Part shown: in pieces, positions 8,632 through 18,409 of the stretch | How the letters are laid out: every line of letters starts with the position of its first letter | Position numbering within the stretch: position 1 is the first letter of the stretch | Assembly (NCBI GenBank): GCA_001598975.1 | Contig: BBXU01000702.1 | Span: 1 to 26,846 of the forward strand | Direction: 5' to 3' | Source of the DNA: Parachlorella kessleri | Taxonomy: Eukaryota > Chlorophyta > Trebouxiophyceae > Chlorellales > Chlorellaceae | Length of the DNA stretch: 26,846 nt | The notes under the pieces: model-generated | Database searches by the model: none | Told to the model about the DNA's origin: nothing | The model's input: the letters and a program-made list of their open reading frames with translations, nothing else | Translations under genes and position numbers: made by a program

Positions 8632-11600
8632 CTATCCATCCGTCCCCGGGGCCTCGGCCGCTGCCAAGGCACCCTCGACAGCTGCTGCAGCAGTCGCTGC
8701 CGCGACAGCTGCCGCAACTGCTGAGTCAGTTGCCTCGCCACCGCCGCCGCCGCTGCTGCCGCCGCCGCCTTGTCCGCCAGGCACCGCAGGCGCTCCCTTC
8801 TCAACTAGAAGCTCCTCACCGCCTGCCCCTCCTCCCCCGCTGGGCCGCCACCCCTCATTGGCTGCAGCATCTGGTTCTGCCTTCGCCTCACCGCCTGGCT
8901 CAGCGTCAACCATCTCCACATCGACCCCCACGGCCTGCGCCTCGTCTGGTGCTGCACTGCCATTGCCTGGAGGACTTGTGGCCTCCAGGCCACCTGCTGC
9001 TGCTGCTGCTGTTGCCGCCTGCCCTACTGCTGCTGCCGCCACCGCCGCTTGCCCTGCTGCCGCTGCTGCCCCCGCCGGCTCCCCTGCTGCTGCTGGTGCC
9101 GCTGTCGGCTCTGCTGCTCCAGCGTCCGTTGTTGCCTGCGCTTCCTGCTTGGCGGCGGCAGTGTCCGCGGCTGCTGCCGTGTCTGCTGGCGTGCTCGCAG
9201 GTAGACCTGCATGTATGTGCACTACACCACCTTCTGGACCTTAACTCACACAAGCCCCAGAGCCTAAGTGCACCCAGCCCTGTCAGTCCAGTCCCCCCCC
9301 CTGCCTCCCCCCTGTTTGCAATGCCTGCCACACCAACAACACACAAGGCGCAAGCGGTGCCCGGAGTAAACACCAGGCTCGCCTGCTGTGAGGTTGCTTG
9401 GGGCCTTGGGGAGGACGCTGGGTGGGGCGGCCGGCAGTGGCGGCACCTCGTCGGGGTACAGCATGCGTGCCGCCACCTCCAGGTCGCCCCCCTTGGCCAC
9501 CGTCTGGGAGAAGATGTGCAGGTTCTCCCGGGCCAGCACGCGCAGCGTCTTCCAGCTGTACACCTTGCTGCGGGACTGCGCCAGCGGCAGCAGCAGCAGG
9601 GGACCCATGTAGGGGCAAGCAGGGGCATGGCGCGGTGTATGGGTTGAGTAGCCCCTAGGGGATCAAAGGTGGAAGGGTCGGTCCCTGTGGCCAGCGCCAC
9701 GCCATTGCAGGACCGCAGGCCTCAGGTTTCCAATCCAATCACCACCAGGAGCCTTCACCAACAGCCAGCGACCCTTCCCAGCAACACCCCAGCCTACCGC
9801 TTTCAGCTGGTCATCGTCGGAGGGTTCGTTGAGGTCGTTCACCACCGGCTCCATGAGCTGCCGAAGGGATTTGAAGCCGCCGCGGTCGTCGGCGCCCAGC
9901 ACTGCAGCATGCACCCTAGCTGTCTGCATGGTGACACCACCCACCAAGACACACAGCAAACCTGCATCCAGCCCAACCCTCGTATAGCTATATCTAATCA
10001 CCACTCTGTTCGCACCTGCCACCATTACTAAAGCAGCGAGACCTGCACACTGCCGTAACAAGCAGCTCCCCTCCCTCAAGGAGGCGCCATGAATAAACAT
10101 CCCGAGCCCTACGCAACTGGTCTGACTGGCTCACATTTTTTCGCTGCTCCCTTGTCCTGGCCTTACTTGACAGGTTGTCCTCGCTTAGGTTCCAGAGGCG
10201 GTCCAGTTCATCTGTCCCCACCCGAACCCCGTAGTACGCTTCCGCCGACAGTCTCTGCCGCTTGGGTAGCGGCGCTGCAGCAGCACACGCAAGAACGGTT
10301 CTTTGCGCCCTTTCTAGTAACCTGGCCACATGGCCGATGCTGGCGGGCTTATGCATGCAGCCATCAGGGAGGGATGGCTGCCTTGAAGCAGCCACAGCGG
10401 CCGGCTGGCAAGCATGTGCAAAGGAAGGCCTTGCCCCCTCGCTGCCTCTTGCCTAGCCCTGCGCGGCACCCTGCCCACAGCCGCTTCCGCCACCTTGCAA
10501 AAGGCCTTCGCCACAGAAGTGGGATCGGACACCCAAGCACGGCCACATGCTCAGCCCACCTAGCTCGGACGCGGGCGGCGCCCCCGGCGGCATCTTGGCC
10601 GGCGGCCGCTGCATGGGCTCCCCGGGGCAGCTGGCCTTCTTCCATGCCGCCCACGCGTCCTCCTGCGCCAGGATGTGCCGCACGGCAGCCGCAAAGCGCC
10701 CCCCTTCCTCGGGAGTGGCCTCAAGGGCAGCGTATGCCTGCGCGAGAGTATATGAGGACCTAGTCAGACGGTCCTTGCCAGCGTCTCCCCCTCCACATGG
10801 TTCCAGTGCCAGGCAACGCCCCTCCTCACGCGTGGCCTGTACGGCACAGCGCCCCTGACACGCAGGCAACGGAACCGGCGCAGGCAACGGAACCGGCGGT
10901 GAGCTGAGACCCTAAGTCGCAATGCCAGCAGGTGCAGCGCCGAAACGGTGATAGAGACCTTGTGGCGGGAGACTAAGGCGGCTGGCTGGCTGGCTGGTGC
11001 CACGTCCTGTGCGGCGCACTAAAGGCCATGCCTTCGCCCGAGAACATGGCACAGCGACCGAGCCTTGGCAGGAGGACGTGCATTGGGTGACACAAGCTTC
11101 ACTCGGGCGTGGGCCTAGCCTGCCTCACCTGCTTGCGCAGGTCCAAAAGGTCGTCAAGCGGCTTGCCCCGCAGCCCCTTGAGGGCATTGGGCATCTCCTT
11201 CTGGAACGGCTTCTCGCACCAGTGCATCAAGATCAAGCACTGCACAGGAAGGCACAGCTGGAGGAGCTTGGGCGGCTCGCATGAGAAGCCCACATGTGAG
11301 ACGCGGTATCACTAGCACAAATGATAGCCTCCATGGCTTCAACACAACCTAGCAGCAGTACGCTACCACTTCTTGTTTACCCAAACAGCACTCCCTCCAG
11401 GGAACACTGCTAGCCTGCCTTCCCCTTCCCACCACCTTATTGCCGTCACTGACTCCCCCCAACACCCCTGCCCTGCCAAGAGCCCGCGACAGCGCAAGGC
11501 AATCAGAAGGGTAAGCTCCTCCACTGAACACCACAGCCCACATCCGGCGCTCGCAAATGCACAAACCCCATAGTACAATACGGCACGCCGCCACACTGAC

Positions 11601-12561
11601 ACTGCTGCTTGAGCGCCCCCCATTATAGCCTGACATGCGCACCCGCCGCCCTCCCCTCACCTGCAGTAGGAAGTGCCGCCGCAGGGTCGCATCTCTCAGC
11701 TGGAGGCCCAGCAGCCTGGAGGAGGACAGGTACTTGACCGATACCCCCAGGCCGTCTGCCTGCCGGCCGCCAGATCCCGGTGCCGACTCTGTGATACTCA
11801 CGGGGACTGCGCGGAACTTCTCCAGCACCCGGCGCATGTCTGCAAGCACGGGGAGGGAGGGAGGGAATCGGGCGGGAGGCTGCATGTGGGGCCAGGTTGA
11901 TGTGGTGCAACAGGTGCAAACGAGGCTGGTCAGCAATGGCAAGGCATGAGTGAAGGAAGCAGCCGTCAGCAGCAGGTGCACCATTGACGCTTCTGCACGG
12001 CTTCCAACAGCTGCACCCGCCATCGCCCGCCAGCCAAGGCTATACAAACACTGAGCACCATGAGGCTTCGTGTGTAGAGAGGGGAAGGGCACTGCCTCTC
12101 CTGCGCCAGCCGCCAGCCCTGGGCCAAACATGGCAACATGCATCCCTGCCTGCCTGCCTGCCTCACCTGTCGCTACCCGCGCCCAGCTGCCGGTCTGCAG
12201 GGCCCGTGGCGGGTCAGAGAAGTAGGCCTGGAGCCCCCAAAAGGTGCGGTACAGCTCGGCATCTACCGGCCGCCCCTCGCTGTCGGTGGCACCCTGGTGA
12301 ACAGAGGGGCAGCGGCAGCAGTGTAGTCAGCATCACACACCGGGCCTGGCTATGCTTGCTGGTGCGTGCACACAAGCTCCACGGCCCCACCAGGAAAGGG
12401 AGGCATTCCCATCAGATGCCCTGAGAAGGGAACATACGTTTCTATGCCAAGACGGATTGTGCTCTATTCTAAGCTAGGCTCCAACTGTGTTGCTCAGAGA
12501 CAAGGAACCCCCGGCAATCCTGAGCGAGCCCAGCCCTTGCGGGAACTCATGCGGGAGACCA

Positions 12562-12614
<53 letters not shown>

Positions 12615-14130
12615 GGGGAAGCCTCACCTCCTGAACCTCCTCCACCGGGGTTGTGTTGTGTGTGTTGAAGGCCCCATGCAGGTTGACCCCTGACCGCTCT
12701 GTCAGGGGCAGCAGCTTGGCTAGGAAGAGCAGGATGCGGCCGCAGAGCATGGCATTCTGGCTCTGCACGTTCCAAGGAGGCAATCCTTGTTCTGGCCTGT
12801 AACGATGGGTGACAGTGCGCTGGCACATCACGTTTTCACAGCCCAAGCCCGTACACAAGCAGCAGCCAGCCCGCTGAAAAACCAGCTGCAGCAACTAGAT
12901 TCCATAGCCATCTCCTAGCAGCTCACCCTGCCGTCCCTTTCTCACAAGTGCCCCACGCCCAACATCACAGCCGTCCCCAAGCCTTGGTCACTGTGGTGAC
13001 AGGCAGAAAGTAACCCCTGAAGCAGGGGTGCCCTTCTATGGATGGAGCATTGAGCTGGCACCGTGCTTCCAGCACCGCTTGACTCCGCCTTCGCTGGGGG
13101 ACACTGACCTTGGACAGCCGGCGGAGGAGCATGTTGCAGGTGCGCAGCAGCGACAGGTAGCAGGCCTTGTAGACGACCGGCTGCTTGAAGAAGGCGATGC
13201 GGCCGTCCAGGAAGGCAAAGACACCCTCGCACTCGCCCACAGACACCGCCTCCACGACTCGCTCCAGCACCAGCCCCGGAAGGGCTGCAGCCACGGGGCA
13301 ATGGATTTGGCAGGTCCGCTGTAAATGGAGCGGATCCATCTGCAAGCCATCCTCGGCTGCATTCCGGTACACGGAGATTACTGCCCTGTGGCATGATTAC
13401 CTACAACTGGCTGGGCCTGGGCCAGTGGTACCATGGCACAACAGGCCTGCCTCCCAGCGGCAGGCACCCCCCAGCTGTTCTCCCCGCCCACCTGTCTCCA
13501 AGCCTAGCGTCTTCTGGTCGATAATCCAGATAACTGCGTCCAGCAACTCAGCCAGTGCTGGCTGTTCACGCCCTGGGTGTGTGTACTGCATGATCTCCTT
13601 CTTGGCTGCCAGCGAGGCGGCCAGCAAATCCCCAGTTGCTGCATGAATGGCAGCGCCCAGCCGCTCTCTATCTCTTGTGCTCAGTGGCTTTAACACCAAA
13701 GTGCCATCCTGCAGCAAGTGGGCCTTGCTTCAGTGGCATGAGTGCTGCGTAGACGTCTTTATGCAGTTGGAAACAAAAGGCTAAGGAATATCAAGCCCCC
13801 AGCATTCAAGCCGCTAAGGTTAATACAACAATGATGCACTGCCCTGCAGGTGCAGGTGCAGTGTGCTGCACATGCCTGTTGGGTGCCAACTGCAGTTGGC
13901 ACTGTCGCCTGCAGCAGGCTGACGGCTGCCTTGTCTGGCTCACTGTGCTCCTGCAGCGCCCTCAGGACCTGGCCCTGCACATAGGAGAACTACTTTTGGA
14001 TTAAGCTGACCACATCTGTCATCTAGAATACCTGCGCCAGGGGTCCCAAGGACAGATGCGGCCTGGGTAAAAGGAGTGTCCTGGCAGTCACCTTAAGGGC
14101 GTCCACCTCCTGCTCATACTCCGTTGCCAT
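8632..14130 (-). CDS. THOC1: THO complex subunit 1 (THOC1/HPR1)
   Basis: Core subunit of the nuclear THO/TREX complex, which couples transcription to mRNA packaging and export. Thirteen exons join in phase: 14130-14092, 13974-13876 (or -13909), 13708-13492, 13284-13109, 12762-12628, 12293-12167, 11839-11661, 11239-11129, 10737-10560, 10274-10167, 9919-9798, 9575-9374 and 9206-8632, giving 744 or 755 residues. Family landmarks appear in order: LLRTCNMLLRRLSK then MLCGRILLFLAKLLPLTERS (~165-200), LYRTFWGLQAYF (~233-244), a LRRHFLLQ segment (~317-324), RHILAQEDAWAAWKKASCP (~380-398), DELDRLWNLSEDN (~438-450) and SKVYSWKTLRVLARENL (~500-516). The last ~190 residues are an Ala-rich, Gly/Pro-containing low-complexity tail; the animal C-terminal death domain is not seen. 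Intron 2 begins with GC under either donor. The exon 11 start is uncertain (9919 or 9901). It is divergent from the BAR gene. Confidence 0.9.
12562..12613. repeat. (CAGC)13 microsatellite in a THOC1 intron
   Basis: A perfect 52-base run of CAGC units lies just inside the intron following the exon that ends at 12628 on the minus strand, 14 bases from its splice donor. In the transcript it reads as GCTG repeats. Confidence 0.95.
13883..13902. repeat. Perfect 20-bp palindrome between two THOC1 splice donors
   Basis: GTGCCAACTGCAGTTGGCAC is its own reverse complement. It lies between the two possible GC splice donors of THOC1 exon 2 (exon end 13909 or 13876). The RNA can form a self-complementary structure exactly where the donor choice is made. 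Confidence 0.9.
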
Positions 14131-14519
14131 CTTATTGGCTACTCAAATTACAAAATGAGCTACGGTGCTGGCAGGTGTTTCAGCACATCCCTGTCCTGGA
14201 GCAGGTCCTTGATCAAGGACTGATGGACTGCCTAAAGCGCCACCTGGGCCTTTAAAAAGTGAGCGGCAGCAGGAATGTCAGGTATTTATCGATTTAACGA
14301 TGCCATAGATGTTGCTCACAACCTCAGCACAGTGGGGGCAGGACGTGCAGTACAGTGCCACTCTGTCTCCAATGCTTGAATTACCGACCTTCTAAGGCAT
14401 TCTCACCTGGTGTCTTCCTCTTTTCAAGCACACGGGAATCTTATAGTAGCCCTTAAAGCCCCTTCTACGCGCATAGTTTGCTGCTGACTAGAACGTGTAA
14501 GTGACTCAGGCAGCGAACC
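14131..14519. promoter_or_regulatory. Divergent intergenic region between THOC1 and the BAR gene
   Basis: The 389 bases between the two start codons must hold both promoters, so a shared bidirectional promoter is likely. A perfect 16-base palindrome GTCCTTGATCAAGGAC lies at 14205-14220. No clear TATA box is seen in either direction. The minus strand also shows short coding-like stretches broken by stops (reported as a separate finding). Confidence 0.5.
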
Positions 14520-17068
14520 ATGGGCGCCGGCTACCGCCGTTTCCTTGAGCAGGTGGGTGCGCCTTTTGAGGGCAACGATCCAGCGGGCAAGCTAGCTAAA
14601 CGGCTTGTGTGCTCAGTAACAACCGTTGACAGCTGGTGGCTTGGCCTGTCCTCAGGCGCCTCCTCATATCCTGCTCCACCGGATTTCTGTGCAACTGTCG
14701 CAGGTGCGCCAAAAGTGGCACATAGCAGACGACCGGGAGTTTCAAAGCACCCCAAACACCAGGAATGAGATGATGCTGAAGGAAGCTGGGGAGTTTGCTG
14801 CACACCTCAAGCGGTGTGAGAAGGACATCCGCAATCTAAAAAACGCAACAGAAGGTTGGTAGGCAAAGCTTGACAGCACCCCTCAGGGGCCTGCACAGCC
14901 TGGCCCACCTCCGGCCGCCGCGTTGCATCCTATCACCGCAGCCCGTCAGCCTCCCAGCGCTGATGGACCCTGGTCTTGCAGGCCTGCTGACTACCACCAA
15001 GGCTGTTATGTCCGCGCCACTGCCACGCGTCTATGAGGAAACAGGCGGCGGCAAGGTGGTGCCAGTGAACGCCAGCCAGGGCGCAGGCCAAGTCGTGCTG
15101 CCTATTGGTGGCATGGACTTCAATGCGGAGGAGATCGCTAAGATTGCCAAGGAGACGGGCAAGAAGCTGGAGTCGGAGGTGCTGGCGCCCATGGAGCGCT
15201 GGATGAACGCCTATAACCTTGTCGTGGTGAGCATATCTTACAAGCACATACAGGACGGCCTCCAGGTGTCTGAGGAAGGGGGGTATTTCGGAAAGCAAAT
15301 TGTTGCACCGGCGGTAAGTTTGTATGGTGCTTAAGTCTAGGGTTGTCTCCACAGTGCTGGGGAAGAGCGGTTATGGTCTTGTACTACTAGCCCTGCGGTT
15401 TATTACGTGGCTTGCGTTTCCAGTGTTGGTATCATGTGACGGTGTTGTTATTATGTGATACCAACACTGGCCGCATATAGCTATGACATAGAGAAGCTCT
15501 TTCCACACAGGCGGTGGCTGTGACAGTTGCCAACCAGTCTTTTCTGCCGAACCCTCCCCCGCAGAACCGCATGAAGAAGTTGGAGGCCCTGCGGCTGGAA
15601 GTGGACTCCCGGAGGCGCACAGTGTCCAAGCTGGGGAAGAAGGTGTGCATAATTGTCAGTTCTTTGTGCACAAATGTCTGGGAGCCACCGTGCAATCCGT
15701 GAGTGTCATTTCATGGTTGCATGGCAACAGCATATTTAACCGGTTCGCAGGACCCATTGAGGCTACCCACAAGCTGAGGTGTCCCCTATGGACCGGCCTT
15801 TCACTGCCTGCAGGTGGACATTCAACGAGCCAAGCTGCCGCAGACCCGGGCCAAGGGCGAGTACGAGATGGAGAATACCATCAAGGTGTTGCAGCACAAG
15901 GAGAGCAAGCTGAGCGGTGAGCAGGAGAGGCGCAGCTGGCTGTTCGTGGTATCAAAAGTAGGCAGAGGCTTGGATGCCTGTGAGGAACCTGTAGTGTTAT
16001 CTACCAGGTCCATCTGCTGTATGGTTGCTTCGGAGTCAAGGAAGGGATATGTAGCCGGGGTATGTTTCACCAGCTGCTAACACGTTTTATCAATGGTACC
16101 TGCAGCCTGCCGCCAGTCTTTCAAGGAGCATGAGGCCCTGGTTTACCATCAGCTAACCAACCTCATTCGGGACACAGTGTGGCTGAAGAGCTACCTGTCT
16201 GCAGGTGGGTCATTATTGTGCATGGGTAGGTCTTGACCATGGTTAGAACAGGGATATTACATGTTTGGAGATCAAGACTCAGTGCGGGTTGGTTGTGTGG
16301 TTGTGTGGCAAAAAAGTTATTGCCTGACCTTCCCGCCAGAAGGCCAAGGGTTGTGATGTAGTTGCGTCTGTTGCTGAAGTGAACTACTTATGCCACGTGT
16401 GATGCAGTGCTACGCGTGGAGGCTGAGGCTTTCCAGTCCTCCTGCGTGGCGCTGGGGCAGATGAAGGCAGCCATGCCAGCAGCGCTGCCTGAACCAGTCA
16501 TGGTGCCATCTGTGCCTGCCACACCAGACGAAATCCCTGTAGGCAACCTGGAGCGTACACCGCCGCAGCTGCAGGTCAGTTTCTTTGCCTGAGTTTGCTA
16601 GCAAGCGAACGTATTAAAGAGTGCCCTTGTGATGCTGGGGGCGTCCAGCTGGCTCAAGAGCCTGGGCTGTAAGCCCCATCAGCCCGTGCAATGCTGGGAA
16701 GTGTGGTGGTGGCTGGAGCACAAACCTGGCAGCCGGACTTGGTGCCAGGCAGCTCTTCTTTACCCGGACTCCTTGCGTGCCCTTTGGCTCCTCCTCACCA
16801 GCCCGGAGCCCGGCACTGCTTGCAGGCCAATCTTACACGCAAGCTGACGGCTCGTGGAGGTAAAGAAAATGGGTCAAGCCTGTCCGGAGGCATACACCAC
16901 GGCAGCAAGGACAGCCTCTACACTGTGCAGGACCCCTCCCTGGCATCCCTCCCAGCAGCCCCTACCCACCGCATTGGGGCTGTGCAGCAGCAGCAGTCGG
17001 CGGCATATGACCGCTACGGCAGCGACGCCTACAGCAGCAGGAACAATGCACAAATGGCTTGGGTCTGA
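14520..17068 (+). CDS. BAR-domain-like membrane-curvature protein
   Basis: Probable banana-shaped coiled-coil dimer that binds and bends membranes in endocytosis or vesicle traffic. Eight exons join in phase to 372 residues: 14520-14552, 14704-14854, 14982-15226, 15565-15642, 15814-15916, 16106-16204, 16408-16574 and 16826-17068; all introns are GT-AG. The protein is almost wholly helical and charged. It has an N-terminal FLEQVRQKW helix, a segment LKRCEKDIRNLKNATEGLL (~45-63), then RMKKLEALRLEVDSRRR (~145-161), resembling the arginine-rich helix of amphiphysin/Rvs-type BAR domains, and a third helix from EYEMENTIKVL through EHEALVYHQLTNLIRDTVW. The last ~80 residues are Pro/Ser/Gln-rich and look disordered. 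No SH3 domain is visible, unlike plant SH3P proteins. The BAR call comes from helix pattern and motif style, not a definitive signature. The first exon is only 11 codons; its ATG is the sole in-phase start found. Confidence 0.7.
15420..15470. repeat. Perfect 15-bp inverted repeat in intron 3 of the BAR gene
   Basis: CCAGTGTTGGTATCA (15420-15434) is exactly complementary to TGATACCAACACTGG (15456-15470), with a 21-base loop. It lies within the intron between 15226 and 15565. It may be a small folded intron element, a terminal inverted repeat remnant or a short hairpin RNA. Confidence 0.9.
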
Positions 17069-18409
17069 GCTACTCGTTGAACAATGACGTGAAACAGGCG
17101 ACTATGGCGGATGTATGTGACAGTCGAGCAGCTGCACAAGCTGTCTGCATGTCTATCACTAGAGCAGGTTTTAGTTGCGGTCACGAGCAGTTGCAGGTAT
17201 TAGGCAGTTTGGCACCAGTATGATCACTGTAGGCAGGTTGACTTTGACCTTCATTATTGACAGGGTCCAGCTATCTATAATGACATGTGTGCTGGGTGGG
17301 TAGGTATGAGTGCTGGCTATGTGACATACTCTCTAATCAAGAACTGACCTGCAAAAGCTAAACACAACCACTATGAGTGTATAAGTGTTGGATGCGGTGT
17401 GAGTTGTAACTTTATTACTGCCCAAGCCAGGTGCCCGTTTGTTGTCCATGAAGCTCCTCATGGCGAGCAACACACTGCCAGTAACTGATCAATTGCACTG
17501 CAAACGCCAGCTTTTGGGGCCAGCCTTCAATTTGGACGCCTAGACCACAACCTGGGTTGCATGCGCTATTCGAGTCGACGACTGTGAACAAGAGTGGTAC
17601 AAGGAAGTTATAGCCAATCTTCTGGTGAACATGCTAGTCTGCGACTGGACTGCAGAAAAGCAAGGATATGGATGATTGCCCCCCCACGAAGAAGATCACG
17701 GCATTCAACCAAGCGCCCAGCCTGTCACTTCCCTGCTGCCTTTGCCCCGTCTTGCCGACCACCCTGAGTAGTGCCCGAGTCACAACCCTACCTGAGCAGG
17801 AAGCAGGCAGAGCCCTTGGCACTCTGCGGTGCCCGCCAACATAGCAAAGCAGGTCGACGCCAGGGGCCAACGCCCAGGTGAAATCAATTGCCTTCAGGCG
17901 CGCTGCTTGGTCATGCTTTGCCATTCTCGAGATGATCTGGCGCGCATAGTGCCTACAAGCTCAACAGCGGAAACAGGCTGCCATTGTAGATTAGACTGAT
18001 CAGATGACGTCCATGAGGAGCAAAGCAGGCTTGTGCCAGCCAGCCTGCAGTGGTCATGGTCGCCTATCCACACACGGTTTGGCTGGCTTCCTTCGCTTAA
18101 AAGGGCATAGAGCGGGGCGCGGTGTGCTTAGCCAGCGGGCAAAACCCTCTCAGGAGCAGGAAAGCCTTCCCCAGCCCGCAGTCCTCCAAGCACAGGCACC
18201 CTTGGAAAGCGCACTGGCTCCACAGTGAGTTTAAGTAATACAGAGGACTGCAGAGCATGGTCGTATAGTAATGCCAGCGTGATTGGTGGCGGTGTGTCCC
18301 GCAGTTTCTTAAAAAGCCCCTACATTCAGTCAGGGCACCACAGCAGTGCGGTGGGCAGTCACACGTGGCAGCGCTTCCGGCAGTTTCAAATTTAATAGAG
18401 TCTTTGGTG
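17069..18409. other. Intergenic region between the BAR and signal peptide peptidase genes
   Basis: This 1.3-kb stretch should hold the BAR gene 3' end and the promoter of the next gene. The only open frame of note is 96 codons on minus (17634-17924). It has no recognised domain and I do not call it a gene. No RNA gene or repeat family is seen. Confidence 0.4.
17405..17410 (+). terminator. Candidate TGTAAC polyadenylation signal of the BAR gene
   Basis: This is the first TGTAA-type motif I find downstream of the BAR stop, about 340 bases away. It is consistent with the green-algal polyadenylation signal, but motif and position are the only support. Confidence 0.3.

Noticed and set aside
8556..9647. 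363-codon plus-strand open frame rich in Leu, Pro and Ala
   Set aside because: It is the antisense shadow of the Ala-rich last exon and neighbouring exon of THOC1, whose splice phases and conserved motifs fit the minus strand.
17634..17924. 96-codon open frame on minus between the BAR and SPP genes
   Set aside because: No recognised domain and no evidence of splicing or promoter; it could be real but cannot be supported from sequence alone.
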